Assembly: GCA_948566455.1 (NCBI GenBank)
Contig: CAOYQO010000002.1
Coordinates: 145,277-209,276, forward strand
From: an uncultured Phocaeicola sp.
GTDB taxonomy: Bacteria > Bacteroidota > Bacteroidia > Bacteroidales > Bacteroidaceae
DNA: 64,000 nt
Reading direction: 5' to 3'
The notes beneath the pieces are model-generated. The model did not search any database and was not told where the DNA came from. It worked only from the letters and a program-made list of their open reading frames with translations. This document shows positions 28,463 through 38,547 of this stretch, one piece after another. The position numbers were made by a program, and so were the translations under genes. Position 1 is the first letter of the stretch. Every line of letters begins with the position of its first letter.

Positions 28463-31291
28463 TTATCCTTTTAATTCTTCTCGCAAAAACTTAGGGGTAT
28501 ATCCCTTCTTACTCTTGGCCACTTCTTCCGGTGTGCCGCAACTGAGGAGTTGCCCCCCACCCTTACCACCATCAGGTCCCATATCGATGATATAATCAGC
28601 CATCTTGATAACATCCAGATTATGCTCGATGACAATCACTGTGTTACCTTTGTCCACCAATTTATTAAGCACATTCATCAGTACGCGAATGTCTTCGAAA
28701 TGAAGTCCGGTAGTAGGCTCATCCAGAATATAAAGGGTTTTCCCCGTATCTCGCTTGGAAAGTTCCGTAGCCAATTTCACACGTTGGCTTTCACCACCGG
28801 AAAGGGTGGTGGAAGATTGTCCCAACTTTATATATCCCAGACCGACTTCCTGTATTACCTTAATCTTATTCAAAATCTGTGGCACATTTTCAAAGAACTC
28901 CACCGCACGGTTAATGGTCATATCCAGTACATCAGCAATAGATTTTCCCTTGAAGCGCACTTCCAATGTCTCACGATTATAGCGTTTGCCATGACAGACT
29001 TCACAGGGTACATATACATCGGGCAGGAAGTTCATTTCAATTGTTTTGTAACCATTTCCCTGGCATGCTTCACAACGTCCGCCACTCACATTAAAGGAGA
29101 AGCGCCCCGGCTTATAACCGCGTATCTTGGCTTCCGGTAATCCTACAAACAAATTACGAATATCAGAAAAAACTCCCGTATAAGTGGCCGGATTAGAACG
29201 CGGCGTACGTCCCAGCGGAGACTGATCCACATTTACCACCTTATCGACGTTTTCCAATCCTTCGATGGTATCGTATTCCAGGGGATCCTGAAGCGAGCGA
29301 TAGAACTTCTGCGAAAGAATAGGTTGCAATGTTTCGTTGATAAGCGTAGATTTTCCGCTACCGGATACACCGGTGACACAAATCAACTTACCAAGAGGAA
29401 ATTCCACATCCACCCCTTTCAGGTTATTCCCCCGTGCACCACGTAGCCAAAGGCTATGTCCATTACCTTCACGACGTTTTTGGGGGATTTCTATCTCACG
29501 TTCACCATTAAGATATTGTGATGTCAGCGTATGTGTCTCTAACATTTCTTTCGGAGTTCCTGCAAAAACAACCTCACCACCCAAGCGTCCGGCTTTCGGG
29601 CCCATATCAATCACATAATCGGCAGCCATCATCATATCCTTATCATGCTCCACAACAATGACGGAGTTACCGATATCCCTCAGCTCCTTCAGAGAATGAA
29701 TAAGCCGCTGATTATCCCGCTGATGCAAGCCAATACTAGGCTCATCAAGGATATAAAGTACATTCACCAATTGCGAACCGATTTGGGTAGCCAAACGAAT
29801 ACGCTGGCTCTCACCACCGGAAAGGGTTACAGAACCACGGTCAAGAGCAAGATAATCTAATCCGACATCCAACAGGAATTTCAAACGGGTGCGGATTTCT
29901 TTCAATATCTCGACAGCAATTTGTTTCTGTTTATTATCCAGATACTGATCGACATTCATCAGCCAGTCGTAAAGCTCATTGATATCCATACAAGACAGTT
30001 CATAGATATTCTTATCATGGATACGGAAATGAAGGGCTTCTTTATTCAATCTCGCTCCTTTACATTCAGGGCATACAGTAGTTTTAGCAAACTGTTCCGC
30101 CCACTTTTGTGCAGTGGCGGAAGCATCCTTTTCCTGTAACATCTGAATATACTTCACTACTCCCTCAAACGTTACAAAGTAATCGGAGGAAGTGCCGATA
30201 AGAGAGCTTTTAATCTTAATACGTTCATCCGAACCGTAGAGAATTTCATCAATGGCTTCATCCGGCAACTCCTTAACAGGAGTCTTCAAGGTAGCTTCAT
30301 ATTTTTCCAATAAAGCGGCAATCTGCCAGAAAATCATGCTATTCTTGTACTTACCTAATGGAATGACAGCTCCTTCGTATATAGAAAGTTCCCGATCCGG
30401 AATCACTTTTTCCACATCAATCTGATTCACAACTCCCAATCCCTTACATTTAGGGCAAGCACCTTGAGGAGAGTTGAATGAAAAATTGTGGGGTGCCGGC
30501 TCACGGTAGGACAACCCGGTAACAGGGCACATTAACCGCTTGCTATAATGACGTACATTTTCGGACTGTAAATCAAGTATCATCAACAACCCGTCACCTT
30601 GTTGCATTGCGGTAGCCACACTGTTTTTCAGACGCACGTCATCTTTATCCGTCACAACCAGCTTATCAACAACTACTTCTATATCATGATTCTTATAACG
30701 ATCCAACTTCATGCCGGGTAATGCCTCCTTGATTTCACCGTCTACACGAACATAGAGATACCCCTTCTTACGCACCTGTTCGAACAGTTCCTTATAATGT
30801 CCCTTACGAGTACGAACTAATGGAGCCAAAATATAAATTTTCTTGCCTTTATAATCATTCAGGATTAAATCAAGGATTTGCTCTTCAGTGTATTTCACCA
30901 TTCTCTCACCCGAAAGATAAGAATAGGCTATACCGGCACGTGCATAAAGCAAACGCAAATAATCATAAATTTCCGTTGTAGTGCCGACTGTAGAACGGGG
31001 ATTCTTATTCGTCGTTTTTTGTTCAATAGAAATAACCGGACTTAATCCCGTAATTTTATCGACATCGGGACGTTCCAGATTTCCCAGGAAATTGCGGGCA
31101 TACGCAGAAAATGTTTCGATATACCGACGCTGTCCTTCGGCAAAAATCGTGTCGAATGCCAACGACGACTTGCCGCTTCCGCTTAGTCCCGTAATAACGG
31201 TAAGACTGTTACGGGGAATTTCCGCATCGATATTTTTTAGATTGTGCACGCGCGCACCATATACATTGATGTATTCTGTTTCTTCTGTCAT
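28463..31291 (-). CDS. uvrA: UvrA, excinuclease ABC subunit A
   Basis: 942 residues, normal UvrA length. Two ABC modules: Walker [16 protein letters not shown] near the N-terminus and [14 protein letters not shown] in the second half, each with an LSGGESQR signature. The second zinc module keeps all four cysteines (CEAC...CEVC). The first is incomplete: CPVT replaces the first CxxC pair, while CPKC is intact. UvrA finds bulky lesions and loads UvrB; uvrB lies at 38548 on the other strand. The ATG directly follows the stop of the CHU_C-domain gene, so translation may be coupled. Confidence 0.97.
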   Translation of the reverse strand: MTEETEYINVYGARVHNLKNIDAEIPRNSLTVITGLSGSGKSSLAFDTIFAEGQRRYIETFSAYARNFLGNLERPDVDKITGLSPVISIEQKTTNKNPRSTVGTTTEIYDYLRLLYARAGIAYSYLSGERMVKYTEEQILDLILNDYKGKKIYILAPLVRTRKGHYKELFEQVRKKGYLYVRVDGEIKEALPGMKLDRYKNHDIEVVVDKLVVTDKDDVRLKNSVATAMQQGDGLLMILDLQSENVRHYSKRLMCPVTGLSYREPAPHNFSFNSPQGACPKCKGLGVVNQIDVEKVIPDRELSIYEGAVIPLGKYKNSMIFWQIAALLEKYEATLKTPVKELPDEAIDEILYGSDERIKIKSSLIGTSSDYFVTFEGVVKYIQMLQEKDASATAQKWAEQFAKTTVCPECKGARLNKEALHFRIHDKNIYELSCMDINELYDWLMNVDQYLDNKQKQIAVEILKEIRTRLKFLLDVGLDYLALDRGSVTLSGGESQRIRLATQIGSQLVNVLYILDEPSIGLHQRDNQRLIHSLKELRDIGNSVIVVEHDKDMMMAADYVIDMGPKAGRLGGEVVFAGTPKEMLETHTLTSQYLNGEREIEIPQKRREGNGHSLWLRGARGNNLKGVDVEFPLGKLICVTGVSGSGKSTLINETLQPILSQKFYRSLQDPLEYDTIEGLENVDKVVNVDQSPLGRTPRSNPATYTGVFSDIRNLFVGLPEAKIRGYKPGRFSFNVSGGRCEACQGNGYKTIEMNFLPDVYVPCEVCHGKRYNRETLEVRFKGKSIADVLDMTINRAVEFFENVPQILNKIKVIQEVGLGYIKLGQSSTTLSGGESQRVKLATELSKRDTGKTLYILDEPTTGLHFEDIRVLMNVLNKLVDKGNTVIVIEHNLDVIKMADYIIDMGPDGGKGGGQLLSCGTPEEVAKSKKGYTPKFLREELKG

Positions 31292-32011
31292 TTATCTTAA
31301 TATATTAATATCACTTTTAATCTTGTAATTAACTCCATCTGCTCCCACCGCTTCTACCACTATAAAATAAACACCTTCAGGAACATTCTTTCCATGCGCA
31401 GTACCGTCCCATCCTGCATCAATATTCTGCAATCCCCAGCGGTAAAGTTCCTGTCCCCAGCGATTGAAAACATACGCATTGAAGCGAACCAGCGACTTGT
31501 GCTTTACACGAAACACATCATTCACTCCGTCGCCATTAGGCGAAAAAGCATTCGGCACTTTAAGCTCCGATTCAGTAATACGAATCATAAAAGTACCGGA
31601 GGTATTCGTTGCTTCTGTCTCAACATCCGTCATAGTCAAACGGACATAAAACATACCGGATTCCTGAAAACTATAAATAGTTTCAGCATCAAAGCGCGTC
31701 AGGAAAATATCATTGAAAGCTGCGTCGCGAGAGAAGTTCCATTCATAACGGAAGTTTGCAGTCTCATCCGATGGCTCCCCGGAGTCTTCATCTCTCCACA
31801 TAAAACGAAATTCAAGAGGAGCGGCACCCGTATAGGTATCATCCGGAGAGATAGAAACGTTCTCTTCCGGAGCTACTCCGTTTTCGGAAAGCAAAATAGC
31901 CACGGGAGACACTTCCAAGACTCCTGTCCTTCCCCCGTCAGCCCACACCGGTAAATACCCGAGCAACAGTATCGCCACACAACCGATATATGAAAACAAT
32001 CCGCATCGCAT
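31292..32011 (-). CDS. Secreted protein with a CHU_C / T9SS-type-B-like C-terminal domain
   Basis: 239 residues from ATG 32011; earlier codons are excluded because the signal peptide begins there ([18 protein letters not shown]). The first half is an Ig/PKD-like sandwich ([28 protein letters not shown]). The C-terminal ~85 residues carry [29 protein letters not shown] and [11 protein letters not shown], the CHU_C/gliding-type domain associated with type IX secretion in other Bacteroidetes. Gut Bacteroides generally lack a full type IX system, so here it is more likely a structural surface domain. The stop abuts the uvrA start. Confidence 0.82.
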   Translation of the reverse strand: MRCGLFSYIGCVAILLLGYLPVWADGGRTGVLEVSPVAILLSENGVAPEENVSISPDDTYTGAAPLEFRFMWRDEDSGEPSDETANFRYEWNFSRDAAFNDIFLTRFDAETIYSFQESGMFYVRLTMTDVETEATNTSGTFMIRITESELKVPNAFSPNGDGVNDVFRVKHKSLVRFNAYVFNRWGQELYRWGLQNIDAGWDGTAHGKNVPEGVYFIVVEAVGADGVNYKIKSDINILR

Positions 32012-32108
32012 AATACCTGCAAAAATAACGGTTTCCCAGCGAATATCAGCGGATACATAAGATTTTTCAGTTTTAAAATGCACAATATTATTTCTTAACG
32101 CATTCCTT

Positions 32109-32139
32109 TCGTTAAATTTAGGCAAAATCCTTACCTTTG
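32109..32139 (+). promoter_or_regulatory. Promoter of the LysM gene
   Basis: The -7 box TACCTTTG at 32132-32139 with a weak -33 (TTTCG, 32107-32111). The -7 box lies inside the first codons of the long open frame, so translation must start later, at ATG 32182. Confidence 0.65.
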
Positions 32140-32181
32140 CAGCTACTTTGGGAAATTGTAAACGTAAACCAACGATATCGA

Positions 32182-33960
32182 ATGAGAACGATTAACCGGA
32201 TTTTCTGCTCCTTACTGCTCGCCGGTGCATGCAGTCTCGGAGCAATTGCACAAGAGAACCAGTCATATTTTCTGCATACCATTGAAAAAGGGCAAAGCCT
32301 TTATTCCATATCCAGTATGTACGGTGTCACACAGTCGGACATCGTGAAGTTGAATCCAGGAAGCGATGAAAAAATATTTGTAGGACGCACTTTACGCATT
32401 CCACGCACCGCTGCCAATACTCAGACAGAAACTTTCCATACTATAGCCCAAGGTGAAACCTTGTATAGGCTGACCGTTAAATATGGTATATCCGCCAAAG
32501 CTATTTGTGATGCCAACCCCGGACTGAGTGCTGAGAATTTTCGCATCGGACAGGTAATACGCATACCTTCCGTCAGCGAAGCAGGTATAATTACTACGGA
32601 AACCGTTAATGAGCCTGCAATTCCCTTAATTCAGGGACCTGTACAATCTCGTTGCCGGGATATGCACAAAGTTAAGCGGAAAGAAACTGTTTACAGTATC
32701 AGTCGTGAGTATGGTATTTCCGAAGCAGAACTGATAGCAGCCAACCCGGAATTGAAAGGTGAAAACAAAATAAAGAAAGGTACTTTCCTCTGTATTCCTT
32801 ATCCTACTGCGCAAGTAGAGAAGCCTACCCAGCCACAGGTAGTGCCCAGTGACACCCAATTATTCAGTGAGAACAAGAAAACAACTGAACGTTTCAGTAC
32901 GATTAAAGCTGCCCTGATTCTTCCTTTCTTGGATGTTTCCAAGAGCGAGGCTGCCCGTGTGATAGAATATTATGAAGGCTTCCTCATGGCAGTAGACAGT
33001 TTGAAACGCAGCGGAGTTTCCATTGATTTGTACGCTTATAATTCCGGTCCTGAAAATGTTTCTCTGAATCCGATCCTCTCCAAAAAGGAGATGAAGGATA
33101 TGGATATTATTTTCGGTCCGTTATATCCACAACAAGTCAAGCCACTGGCTGATTTCGCCCAGAAAAATGATATTCGGCTCGTGGTACCATTCTCATCAAA
33201 AGATAACAGTGTATTCCGCAACCCTGCCATCTATCAGATTAACACTCCCCAGTCATATCTTTACTCAGAAGTATATGACCACTTCGTTCGCCAATTCCCG
33301 AATGCCAATGTCATCTTTATAGAGGCCAGTACAGGCACAAAAGATAAAGCCGAATTTATCAAAGGACTAAAGGATGAACTAAAGAATCGCTCTATCCCAA
33401 TGAAATCCCTGAAAGAGGATGCAACGGTAGAATCCCTGAAAACAGTGTTACGCTCTGATCGGGAAAATATATTCATCCCTACATCGGGAAGCAATGTGAC
33501 TCTGATAAAAATACTACCTCAACTCACCCTATTGGTTCGTGAGAATCCGGAAAGTAACATCCATCTGTTTGGTTATCCGGAATGGCAAACCTACACCAAG
33601 GATCACTTAGAAACCTTCTTTGAACTGGATACTTACTTCTATTCATCATTCTATACCAACAATTTGTTACCTGCGGCTATCAGCTTCACCAAGAACTACC
33701 GCAGATGGTATGGTAAAGAGATGGATGAGCGTTACCCCAAATATGGAATGTTAGGCTTTGATACCGGTTATTTCTTCCTGAAAGGCTTATCACGCTATGG
33801 TTCCGAGTTAGAGAAAAATATGCAACTCATGGATCTGGTGCCTATTCAAACCGGATTCAAGTTCCAACGCGTAAACAATTGGGGTGGCTTCATCAACAAG
33901 AAAGTATTCTTTGTACGCTTCACCAAAAATTATGAATTGGTGAAACTGGATTATGATTGA
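32182..33960 (+). CDS. LysM-repeat protein with a periplasmic-binding-protein-like domain
   Basis: 592 residues from ATG 32182, set by the promoter at 32132 and the signal peptide (MRTINRIFCSLLLAG...AIAQ). Three LysM repeats follow: HTIEKGQSLYSISSMYGVT, HTIAQGETLYRLTVKYGIS and HKVKRKETVYSISREYGIS, which bind peptidoglycan. From about residue 250 there is a type-1 periplasmic-binding fold (KAALILPFLDVSKSEAAR, DIIFGPLYPQQVKPLADFA, GFDTGYFFLKGL) like amino-acid receptors and LpoA. The combination is conserved in Bacteroidetes; a cell-wall-synthesis or sensing role is inferred. A barrel gene follows 27 bp downstream, probably in the same operon. Confidence 0.85.
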   Translation: MRTINRIFCSLLLAGACSLGAIAQENQSYFLHTIEKGQSLYSISSMYGVTQSDIVKLNPGSDEKIFVGRTLRIPRTAANTQTETFHTIAQGETLYRLTVKYGISAKAICDANPGLSAENFRIGQVIRIPSVSEAGIITTETVNEPAIPLIQGPVQSRCRDMHKVKRKETVYSISREYGISEAELIAANPELKGENKIKKGTFLCIPYPTAQVEKPTQPQVVPSDTQLFSENKKTTERFSTIKAALILPFLDVSKSEAARVIEYYEGFLMAVDSLKRSGVSIDLYAYNSGPENVSLNPILSKKEMKDMDIIFGPLYPQQVKPLADFAQKNDIRLVVPFSSKDNSVFRNPAIYQINTPQSYLYSEVYDHFVRQFPNANVIFIEASTGTKDKAEFIKGLKDELKNRSIPMKSLKEDATVESLKTVLRSDRENIFIPTSGSNVTLIKILPQLTLLVRENPESNIHLFGYPEWQTYTKDHLETFFELDTYFYSSFYTNNLLPAAISFTKNYRRWYGKEMDERYPKYGMLGFDTGYFFLKGLSRYGSELEKNMQLMDLVPIQTGFKFQRVNNWGGFINKKVFFVRFTKNYELVKLDYD

Positions 33961-33987
33961 TAACAGAAGTTTTTAAATTCAAAGACA

Positions 33988-34668
33988 ATGAAGATAAAAA
34001 GCATTATAGGAGCCGTCCTGCTACTTACCGTATGGGCTTTGCCCGGCAGTGCACAGATAGGCGAACAACGCCATAACTTAGCAGTAGGTTTCAACGGCGG
34101 TATCAATATCAATAGCGTCAGCTTCTCTCCTACTGTCCGGCAAAAAAACCTGATGGGCATCAATGGCGGTCTGACAATGCGCTATATCTCTGAAAAGTAC
34201 TTCAGTATGATTTGCGGTGCGCAAGTGGAATTAAATTTCTCACAACATGGCTGGAGCGAATTTGATGAAGATCACCCTGAACTGGAATATACGCGTACAA
34301 TGAATTATGTGGAAATCCCGCTTCTGGCACATTTGGCTTTTGGTAAAGACCGTGGAGTACAATTTTTTATCCATGCAGGTCCACAAATAGGCTTCTTTAT
34401 TAGCGATACCAGAAAGAAAAACGATGCGTGGGAAAATTTCACAACCCCGGAACAGCATGATAAGGATGTGGAAAATAAATTCGATTATGGTATTACGGGA
34501 GGGGCAGGACTGGAGCTACGTACTAAAGCCGGAAATTTCCTCGTGGAAGGAAGATATTATTATGCCTTATCCGACTTTTATAAGAGTACCAAGAAAGACT
34601 ATTTCTCACGTTCGGCACATGGCACTATAGTGGCTAAGATAACTTACCTGTTCGATCTCAAGAAATAA
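33988..34668 (+). CDS. Outer-membrane beta-barrel protein (PorT-like)
   Basis: 226 residues: signal peptide (MKIKSIIGAVLLLTVWALPGSAQ), then alternating strands (FNGGININSVSF, YFSMICGAQVELNFSQ, VEIPLLAHLAFG, FIHAGPQIGFFIS) and a C-terminal strand IVAKITYLFDL. The VEIPLL...HAGPQ pair is characteristic of the 'porin family / OMP_b-brl_2' group. It lies close behind the LysM protein, so the pair may join peptidoglycan and outer membrane, which is inference. A 74-bp palindrome terminates it. Confidence 0.86.
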   Translation: MKIKSIIGAVLLLTVWALPGSAQIGEQRHNLAVGFNGGININSVSFSPTVRQKNLMGINGGLTMRYISEKYFSMICGAQVELNFSQHGWSEFDEDHPELEYTRTMNYVEIPLLAHLAFGKDRGVQFFIHAGPQIGFFISDTRKKNDAWENFTTPEQHDKDVENKFDYGITGGAGLELRTKAGNFLVEGRYYYALSDFYKSTKKDYFSRSAHGTIVAKITYLFDLKK

Positions 34669-34672
34669 TTCT

Positions 34673-34746
34673 AAGATATAAATAACAGAAAGCGCCCCGG
34701 AACTTTTATATAAAAGTTCCGGGGCGCTTTCTGTTATTTATATCTT
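34673..34746. terminator. Perfect 74-bp palindrome acting as bidirectional terminator
   Basis: Bases 34673-34709 are the exact reverse complement of 34710-34746, with no spacer. The GC core AGCGCCCCGGAAC sits inside A/T-rich arms, so each strand yields a hairpin flanked by A and T stretches. It fills the gap between two converging genes exactly (stops at 34666-34668 and 34747-34749). Confidence 0.9.
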
Positions 34747-35205
34747 TTATCTCAATCGGTCAGCTGCTTTCACCATTACCTCATCACGATAGATAGCACG
34801 GAAAGACAGATAATTTAAAATGACAGAAATAGCAGGAAGGCAAAGTGCCCAACCTAACTGGAAAGTCATTGCATCCAAATCATCTTTCAGCATAAACATA
34901 AATACAAAAAATGCTGCATAATACCCGATCAATAAAATACTATTAAATACCGTCATACGAACCTGCAGCATTCGGTTACGAAAGAGAAAGATAGTACAGA
35001 ATGCCACGACTGTACTTAAGAATAAAATTCCGAATAAGCCCCACGTAGATTGAAAGGTATCTTCCGTCAGCGTCACACCCAACGGCTTAAAAATATATGC
35101 AGTCACTCCGTCTGAAGCAATAAACTGTCCTACAGGCAAACACATGGCAGCTATCAGCAAGCCTGTCACTATTAATAAATAAATAGATTGAATACGTTGT
35201 ATCAT
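34747..35205 (-). CDS. DUF4293 membrane protein
   Basis: 152 residues with four predicted helices (LLIVTGLLIAAMCLPVG, WGLFGILFLSTVVAFCTIF, SILLIGYYAAFFVFMFML, ALCLPAISVILNYLSF) and the start MIQRIQSIYLL that is nearly invariant in DUF4293. It is a Bacteroidetes-only family commonly next to rpoZ and bamD, as here. Function unknown. It is separated from rpoZ by a hairpin at 35232-35268. Confidence 0.9.
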   Translation of the reverse strand: MIQRIQSIYLLIVTGLLIAAMCLPVGQFIASDGVTAYIFKPLGVTLTEDTFQSTWGLFGILFLSTVVAFCTIFLFRNRMLQVRMTVFNSILLIGYYAAFFVFMFMLKDDLDAMTFQLGWALCLPAISVILNYLSFRAIYRDEVMVKAADRLR

Positions 35206-35231
35206 TGTTCTTTTCCTTGATTAAAACAACA

Positions 35232-35268
35232 GAGGTGTGCCCAAGCAAACTTTACCTGAACACACCTC
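35232..35268 (-). terminator. Hairpin between rpoZ and the DUF4293 gene
   Basis: GAGGTGTG (35232-35239) pairs with CACACCTC (35261-35268) around a 21-nt loop. On the minus strand it is followed by TGTTGTTTT, so it could end or attenuate the bamD-rpoZ transcript. Confidence 0.6.
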
Positions 35269-35282
35269 CGTAGTAATTTCAT

Positions 35283-35618
35283 TTACTGTAATTTTTCTTT
35301 TTCCTTAGCCGGGTTACGATAGTAGATCTTACCTTCAACGTACTCCTGCGTTGCAATCAATGTCGGTTTCGGCAATTTCTCATAGTAGCGTGAAATTTCA
35401 ATCTGCTCCCGATTCTCGAACACTTCTTCCAGATTGTCATTATAGGAAGCAAACTCTGCCAGTTTCTTAGAAAGATCATTCTTGATCTCTACACTGATCT
35501 GATTTGCACGCTTACCTATAATAGCTACGGTTTCATACACGTTACCGGTATCTGCACACAACTCCATCATGTCACGGGTAACCGTGGTGCCAGGAGCATT
35601 TGTCTTCTTATAATCCAT
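35283..35618 (-). CDS. rpoZ: RNA polymerase omega subunit (Bacteroidetes RpoZ)
   Basis: 111 residues, with NVYETVAIIGKRANQISVEI then LSKKLAEFASYND, the omega/Rpb6 core in its Bacteroidetes form. The C-terminal tail EYVEGKIYYRNPAKEKEK is typical of the family in this phylum. Omega wraps the beta-prime C-terminus and aids RNA-polymerase assembly. The gene lies 17 bp behind bamD and ahead of the DUF4293 gene, a conserved order in Bacteroides. Confidence 0.9.
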   Translation of the reverse strand: MDYKKTNAPGTTVTRDMMELCADTGNVYETVAIIGKRANQISVEIKNDLSKKLAEFASYNDNLEEVFENREQIEISRYYEKLPKPTLIATQEYVEGKIYYRNPAKEKEKLQ

Positions 35619-35635
35619 AAATATCTAAATTAATA

Positions 35636-36460
35636 TTATCCTATATCTGTTTGCTTATCCTCATTCAACATCTTCTCGGAATCCTTAAATATCTTCTCGG
35701 CTTCCTTCATATATTTACTTTCAGGAAACTCATTCTTGAAAGCATAATATTCATCCACCGTTTCACGATAGCGCTCTGCTCTCTTATCTTCCACACTATA
35801 AATGGCCATTTCATATTTGGCACGCAGAATAAGAATAGACAGATCTTCGCGAAGATTCGTATAAGGATAATCCTTCAAAGCATTTTGCGCAGTAATCACA
35901 CAAGACTGATAGTTATTTCCCAAATAGTTACCCAAATTGTAATACATTCTGGCTGAAAGATACTCTTTCATTACCAACTTATCCTGCAATTTGAATATCA
36001 TATCCTGAGCTTCATCTTTCTTTGAACTCTGCGGGAAGTATTCCATGAACATCTGCAACTGCTGAATAGCACTGTAAGTACCAGACTGGTCGAGACGAGG
36101 TTCCGGAGTATCCAGATACAATGCCTTACCTGCATGGAAACGTGCCAATTCAGCAAACGTACCGCGAGGATATACATTATAATATTGGATAAAACTCTGA
36201 GCTGCCGTTTGGTAGTCTTTCTGGTTATAATAGCTCATACCCAGCATGTAGAGGGATTCCTCTGCTTTGTCTGTACCCTTGAGGATAGCAATTAACTCAT
36301 TAAGCAACGTTGCAGCACGGTTGTACTGCCCTTTTGCGAAGTAGTTCTTTGCCGCCTCATACTTATATTCATAGTCGGTGCTTTTTAACAGTTTATTGTA
36401 CTCTCCACACGAGGAGAGCAATATTGCTGCAAGCAAAGTTATTAAGATGTTCTTCTTCAT
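35636..36460 (-). CDS. bamD: BamD, outer-membrane assembly lipoprotein
   Basis: 274 residues; the lipobox ILLSSC places the lipidated cysteine at residue 18. The mature part has repeated TPR-like helices: YEAAKNYFAKGQYNRAATLL, SLYMLGMSYYNQKDYQTAA and SFIQYYNVYPRGTFAELA. This is the YfiO/BamD layout, five TPRs. BamD works with BamA to insert beta-barrels such as the two in this window. It is first gene of the bamD-rpoZ-DUF4293 unit, with a good promoter at 36483-36513. Confidence 0.93.
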   Translation of the reverse strand: MKKNILITLLAAILLSSCGEYNKLLKSTDYEYKYEAAKNYFAKGQYNRAATLLNELIAILKGTDKAEESLYMLGMSYYNQKDYQTAAQSFIQYYNVYPRGTFAELARFHAGKALYLDTPEPRLDQSGTYSAIQQLQMFMEYFPQSSKKDEAQDMIFKLQDKLVMKEYLSARMYYNLGNYLGNNYQSCVITAQNALKDYPYTNLREDLSILILRAKYEMAIYSVEDKRAERYRETVDEYYAFKNEFPESKYMKEAEKIFKDSEKMLNEDKQTDIG

Positions 36461-36482
36461 TCTTAGCTTTTCAAATAATGTG

Positions 36483-36513
36483 CAAAGATAAAGGTTCGCA
36501 TCGAATAAAGCAA
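36483..36513 (-). promoter_or_regulatory. Promoter of the bamD operon
   Basis: On the minus strand: TTG at 36511-36513, a 20-bp spacer, TATCTTTG at 36483-36490, 23 bp before the bamD ATG. Confidence 0.75.
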
Positions 36514-36611
36514 CGATACGAACCTTAATTTTTCAAAAACCAGACATTGACCGACAAACGCCCGTCTATTCACGACAAAACGGAATAATGAACAGTCGAA
36601 AATAACGGTCA

Positions 36612-37037
36612 TTATAATTTATACAAATCACTTGCTGCAAGCAGGTCCACTTTCTTTTCAGTCAGCACACGGATGCAGTTCTCCATGTCATTGGGACGGA
36701 TGATAACATTAGCAGTGTTACCATTAGCAAACGAATACATGTATTCGATGAAAACACCTTCATCGGACAAGAAACGCAGAACCTTTGACAATGATCCCGG
36801 AATATTGGGACAACTAATGCCTACCACATCCGTTACATTCACTGCAAAATGATTATCTTTCAAAGCTTTATATGCCTTATCCGGTTCAGATACAATGCCA
36901 CGAAGAATACCAAAATCAGCATTCTCGGCAATACAGAGAGCGGAAAGATTGACACCTTCTTTCGCAAGCACTTCAGTCACTTCGGTCAGACGGCCAGACT
37001 TGTTTTCAAGGAAAATAGAAAGTTGTTTTGCTACCAT
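36612..37037 (-). CDS. Double ACT-domain protein
   Basis: 141 residues made of two ACT domains: KQLSIFLENKSGRLTEVTEVLAKEGVNLSA in the first half and GISCPNIPGSLSKVLRFLSD in the second. There is no catalytic domain. Such stand-alone ACT pairs bind amino acids, and in Bacteroides they accompany phenylacetate-CoA ligase (and, elsewhere, indolepyruvate oxidoreductase), suggesting a role in aromatic amino-acid catabolism. The ligase gene lies 96 bp upstream on the same strand. Confidence 0.85.
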   Translation of the reverse strand: MVAKQLSIFLENKSGRLTEVTEVLAKEGVNLSALCIAENADFGILRGIVSEPDKAYKALKDNHFAVNVTDVVGISCPNIPGSLSKVLRFLSDEGVFIEYMYSFANGNTANVIIRPNDMENCIRVLTEKKVDLLAASDLYKL

Positions 37038-37050
37038 GATCTTAATTATT

Positions 37051-37078
37051 AATGATGAATGATGAATGATGAATGATA
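37051..37078. repeat. Four 7-bp AATGATG repeats between the ACT and ligase genes
   Basis: AATGATG at 37051, 37058 and 37065, then AATGATA at 37072. AT-rich inverted stretches (AATTTATAATTCATAA) follow to 37134. Heptamers of this type occur in several intergenic gaps of the window and may vary in copy number. Confidence 0.85.
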
Positions 37079-37133
37079 AATTACGGACATCCCACAGGAA
37101 ATTAATAATTTATAATTCATAATTTATAATTAA

Positions 37134-38432
37134 TTAAAGTTTCCGATTATCAATCACCCGTTTAGCTTTACCAACACTGCGTTCAATGCTGCGAGGTTCT
37201 ACCAGACGTACATCTACTCCCAGCCCAAGTACGCTCTGCAGGCGAGCTGCTAATTTCTTCTTTAACGCTAGCATCTTGTTTATTTCATCCGAATAGTATT
37301 CCGGGCGTACTTCAACCTGCAACTCCATAGTATCAGTATTGTTCTTACGGTCTACAATCAGAAGGTAATGCGGCTCAAATTCCGGCATTTCAAGGATAAC
37401 GGATTCTATCTGAGTCGGGAATACATTGACTCCACGAATAATAAGCATATCATCACTACGACCGAGGATGCGATCCATACGAACAAGCGTACGTCCACAA
37501 GTACATTTGTCATAATGCAGAGCGGTTAGGTCCTTGGTGCGATAACGCAACAAAGGCATCCCCTCTTTAGTCAGATGCGTAAAGACCAGTTCACCCGTTT
37601 CACCCGGAGCCACAGGTTCCAATGTATTCGGATTGATAATTTCAGGAAAATAATGATCTTCATTGAGGTGAGTACCATGCTGACATTCACACTCATACCC
37701 CACACCAGGACCGGCTATTTCACTCAATCCATATATATCATAGGCTTTTATACCTAATTTTTCTTCAATTTCATTACGCATATTCTCTGTCCAGGGTTCT
37801 GCACCAAAAGCACCAATCTTCAACCTGAACTCTTCGCGTGGAAGACCGGAGTCTTTAATGGCATCCGCTAGATAAAGAGCATACGAAGGCGTACAGCAAA
37901 GCACCGTAGAACCAAAATCATGCATTAAAGTAATCTGCTTCTCTGTGTTACCACTTGACATCGGAATAACAGAAGCACCTATGTTCTCCGCACCTGCATG
38001 TGCACCCAGACCACCGGTAAACAAGCCATATCCGTAAGCCACATGAAAAAAGTCGGAACTATCTGCACCGTATGCTGTAAATGCACGTGAAAGGCATTCT
38101 GCCCAAGAAGACAAGTCCTTACGGGTGTATCCCACTACAGTAGGTTTTCCTGTGGTACCGGACGAGGCATGGATACGTACGATCTGGCTCATTGGTACAG
38201 CACAAAGTCCGAAAGGATAATTATCGCGCAAGTCGTATTTTGTAGTAAAAGGAAGTTTTACGATATCGTCTATACTGTTAATATCGTCCGGGGTAATTCC
38301 CAGTTCCTGCATTTTTTTACGGTAGAAAGGAGTGTTGTGATAAACATGCTCCACAATCTTTTTGAGGCGAATGCTCTGGATTTTGCGAAGGCTTTCACGA
38401 TCCATACATTCGATGCTTTCATTCCAAATCAT
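37134..38432 (-). CDS. paaK: Phenylacetate-CoA ligase (AMP-forming)
   Basis: 432 residues, the length of PaaK. Key motifs: IHASSGTTGKPTVVGYTRKD (the ATP/AMP P-loop A3), YGLSEIAGPG, and GRTLVRMDRILGRSDDMLIIRGVN with the C-terminal hinge and SVGKAKRVIDNR end. Activates aryl-acetic acids with CoA and ATP. In gut Bacteroides it is more likely part of aryl-pyruvate/arylacetate fermentation than of aerobic phenylacetate degradation, as no paaABC genes are visible. Partner ACT protein downstream. Confidence 0.9.
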   Translation of the reverse strand: MIWNESIECMDRESLRKIQSIRLKKIVEHVYHNTPFYRKKMQELGITPDDINSIDDIVKLPFTTKYDLRDNYPFGLCAVPMSQIVRIHASSGTTGKPTVVGYTRKDLSSWAECLSRAFTAYGADSSDFFHVAYGYGLFTGGLGAHAGAENIGASVIPMSSGNTEKQITLMHDFGSTVLCCTPSYALYLADAIKDSGLPREEFRLKIGAFGAEPWTENMRNEIEEKLGIKAYDIYGLSEIAGPGVGYECECQHGTHLNEDHYFPEIINPNTLEPVAPGETGELVFTHLTKEGMPLLRYRTKDLTALHYDKCTCGRTLVRMDRILGRSDDMLIIRGVNVFPTQIESVILEMPEFEPHYLLIVDRKNNTDTMELQVEVRPEYYSDEINKMLALKKKLAARLQSVLGLGVDVRLVEPRSIERSVGKAKRVIDNRKL

Positions 38433-38547
38433 GTCTTTGTTGTATTACATTGATGGTTATTATTAATTCTTATTTCCTGCAAAGGAATAAAAAAATTTTG
38501 TTTATCTCAAGTATTTTCCCGAATATTGCCGTCCATAAGGAGAGAAA

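Noticed and set aside
36483..36560. tRNA-like fold near bamD promoter
   Set aside because: No acceptor stem or TΨC signature; the repeats are AT-rich promoter elements.
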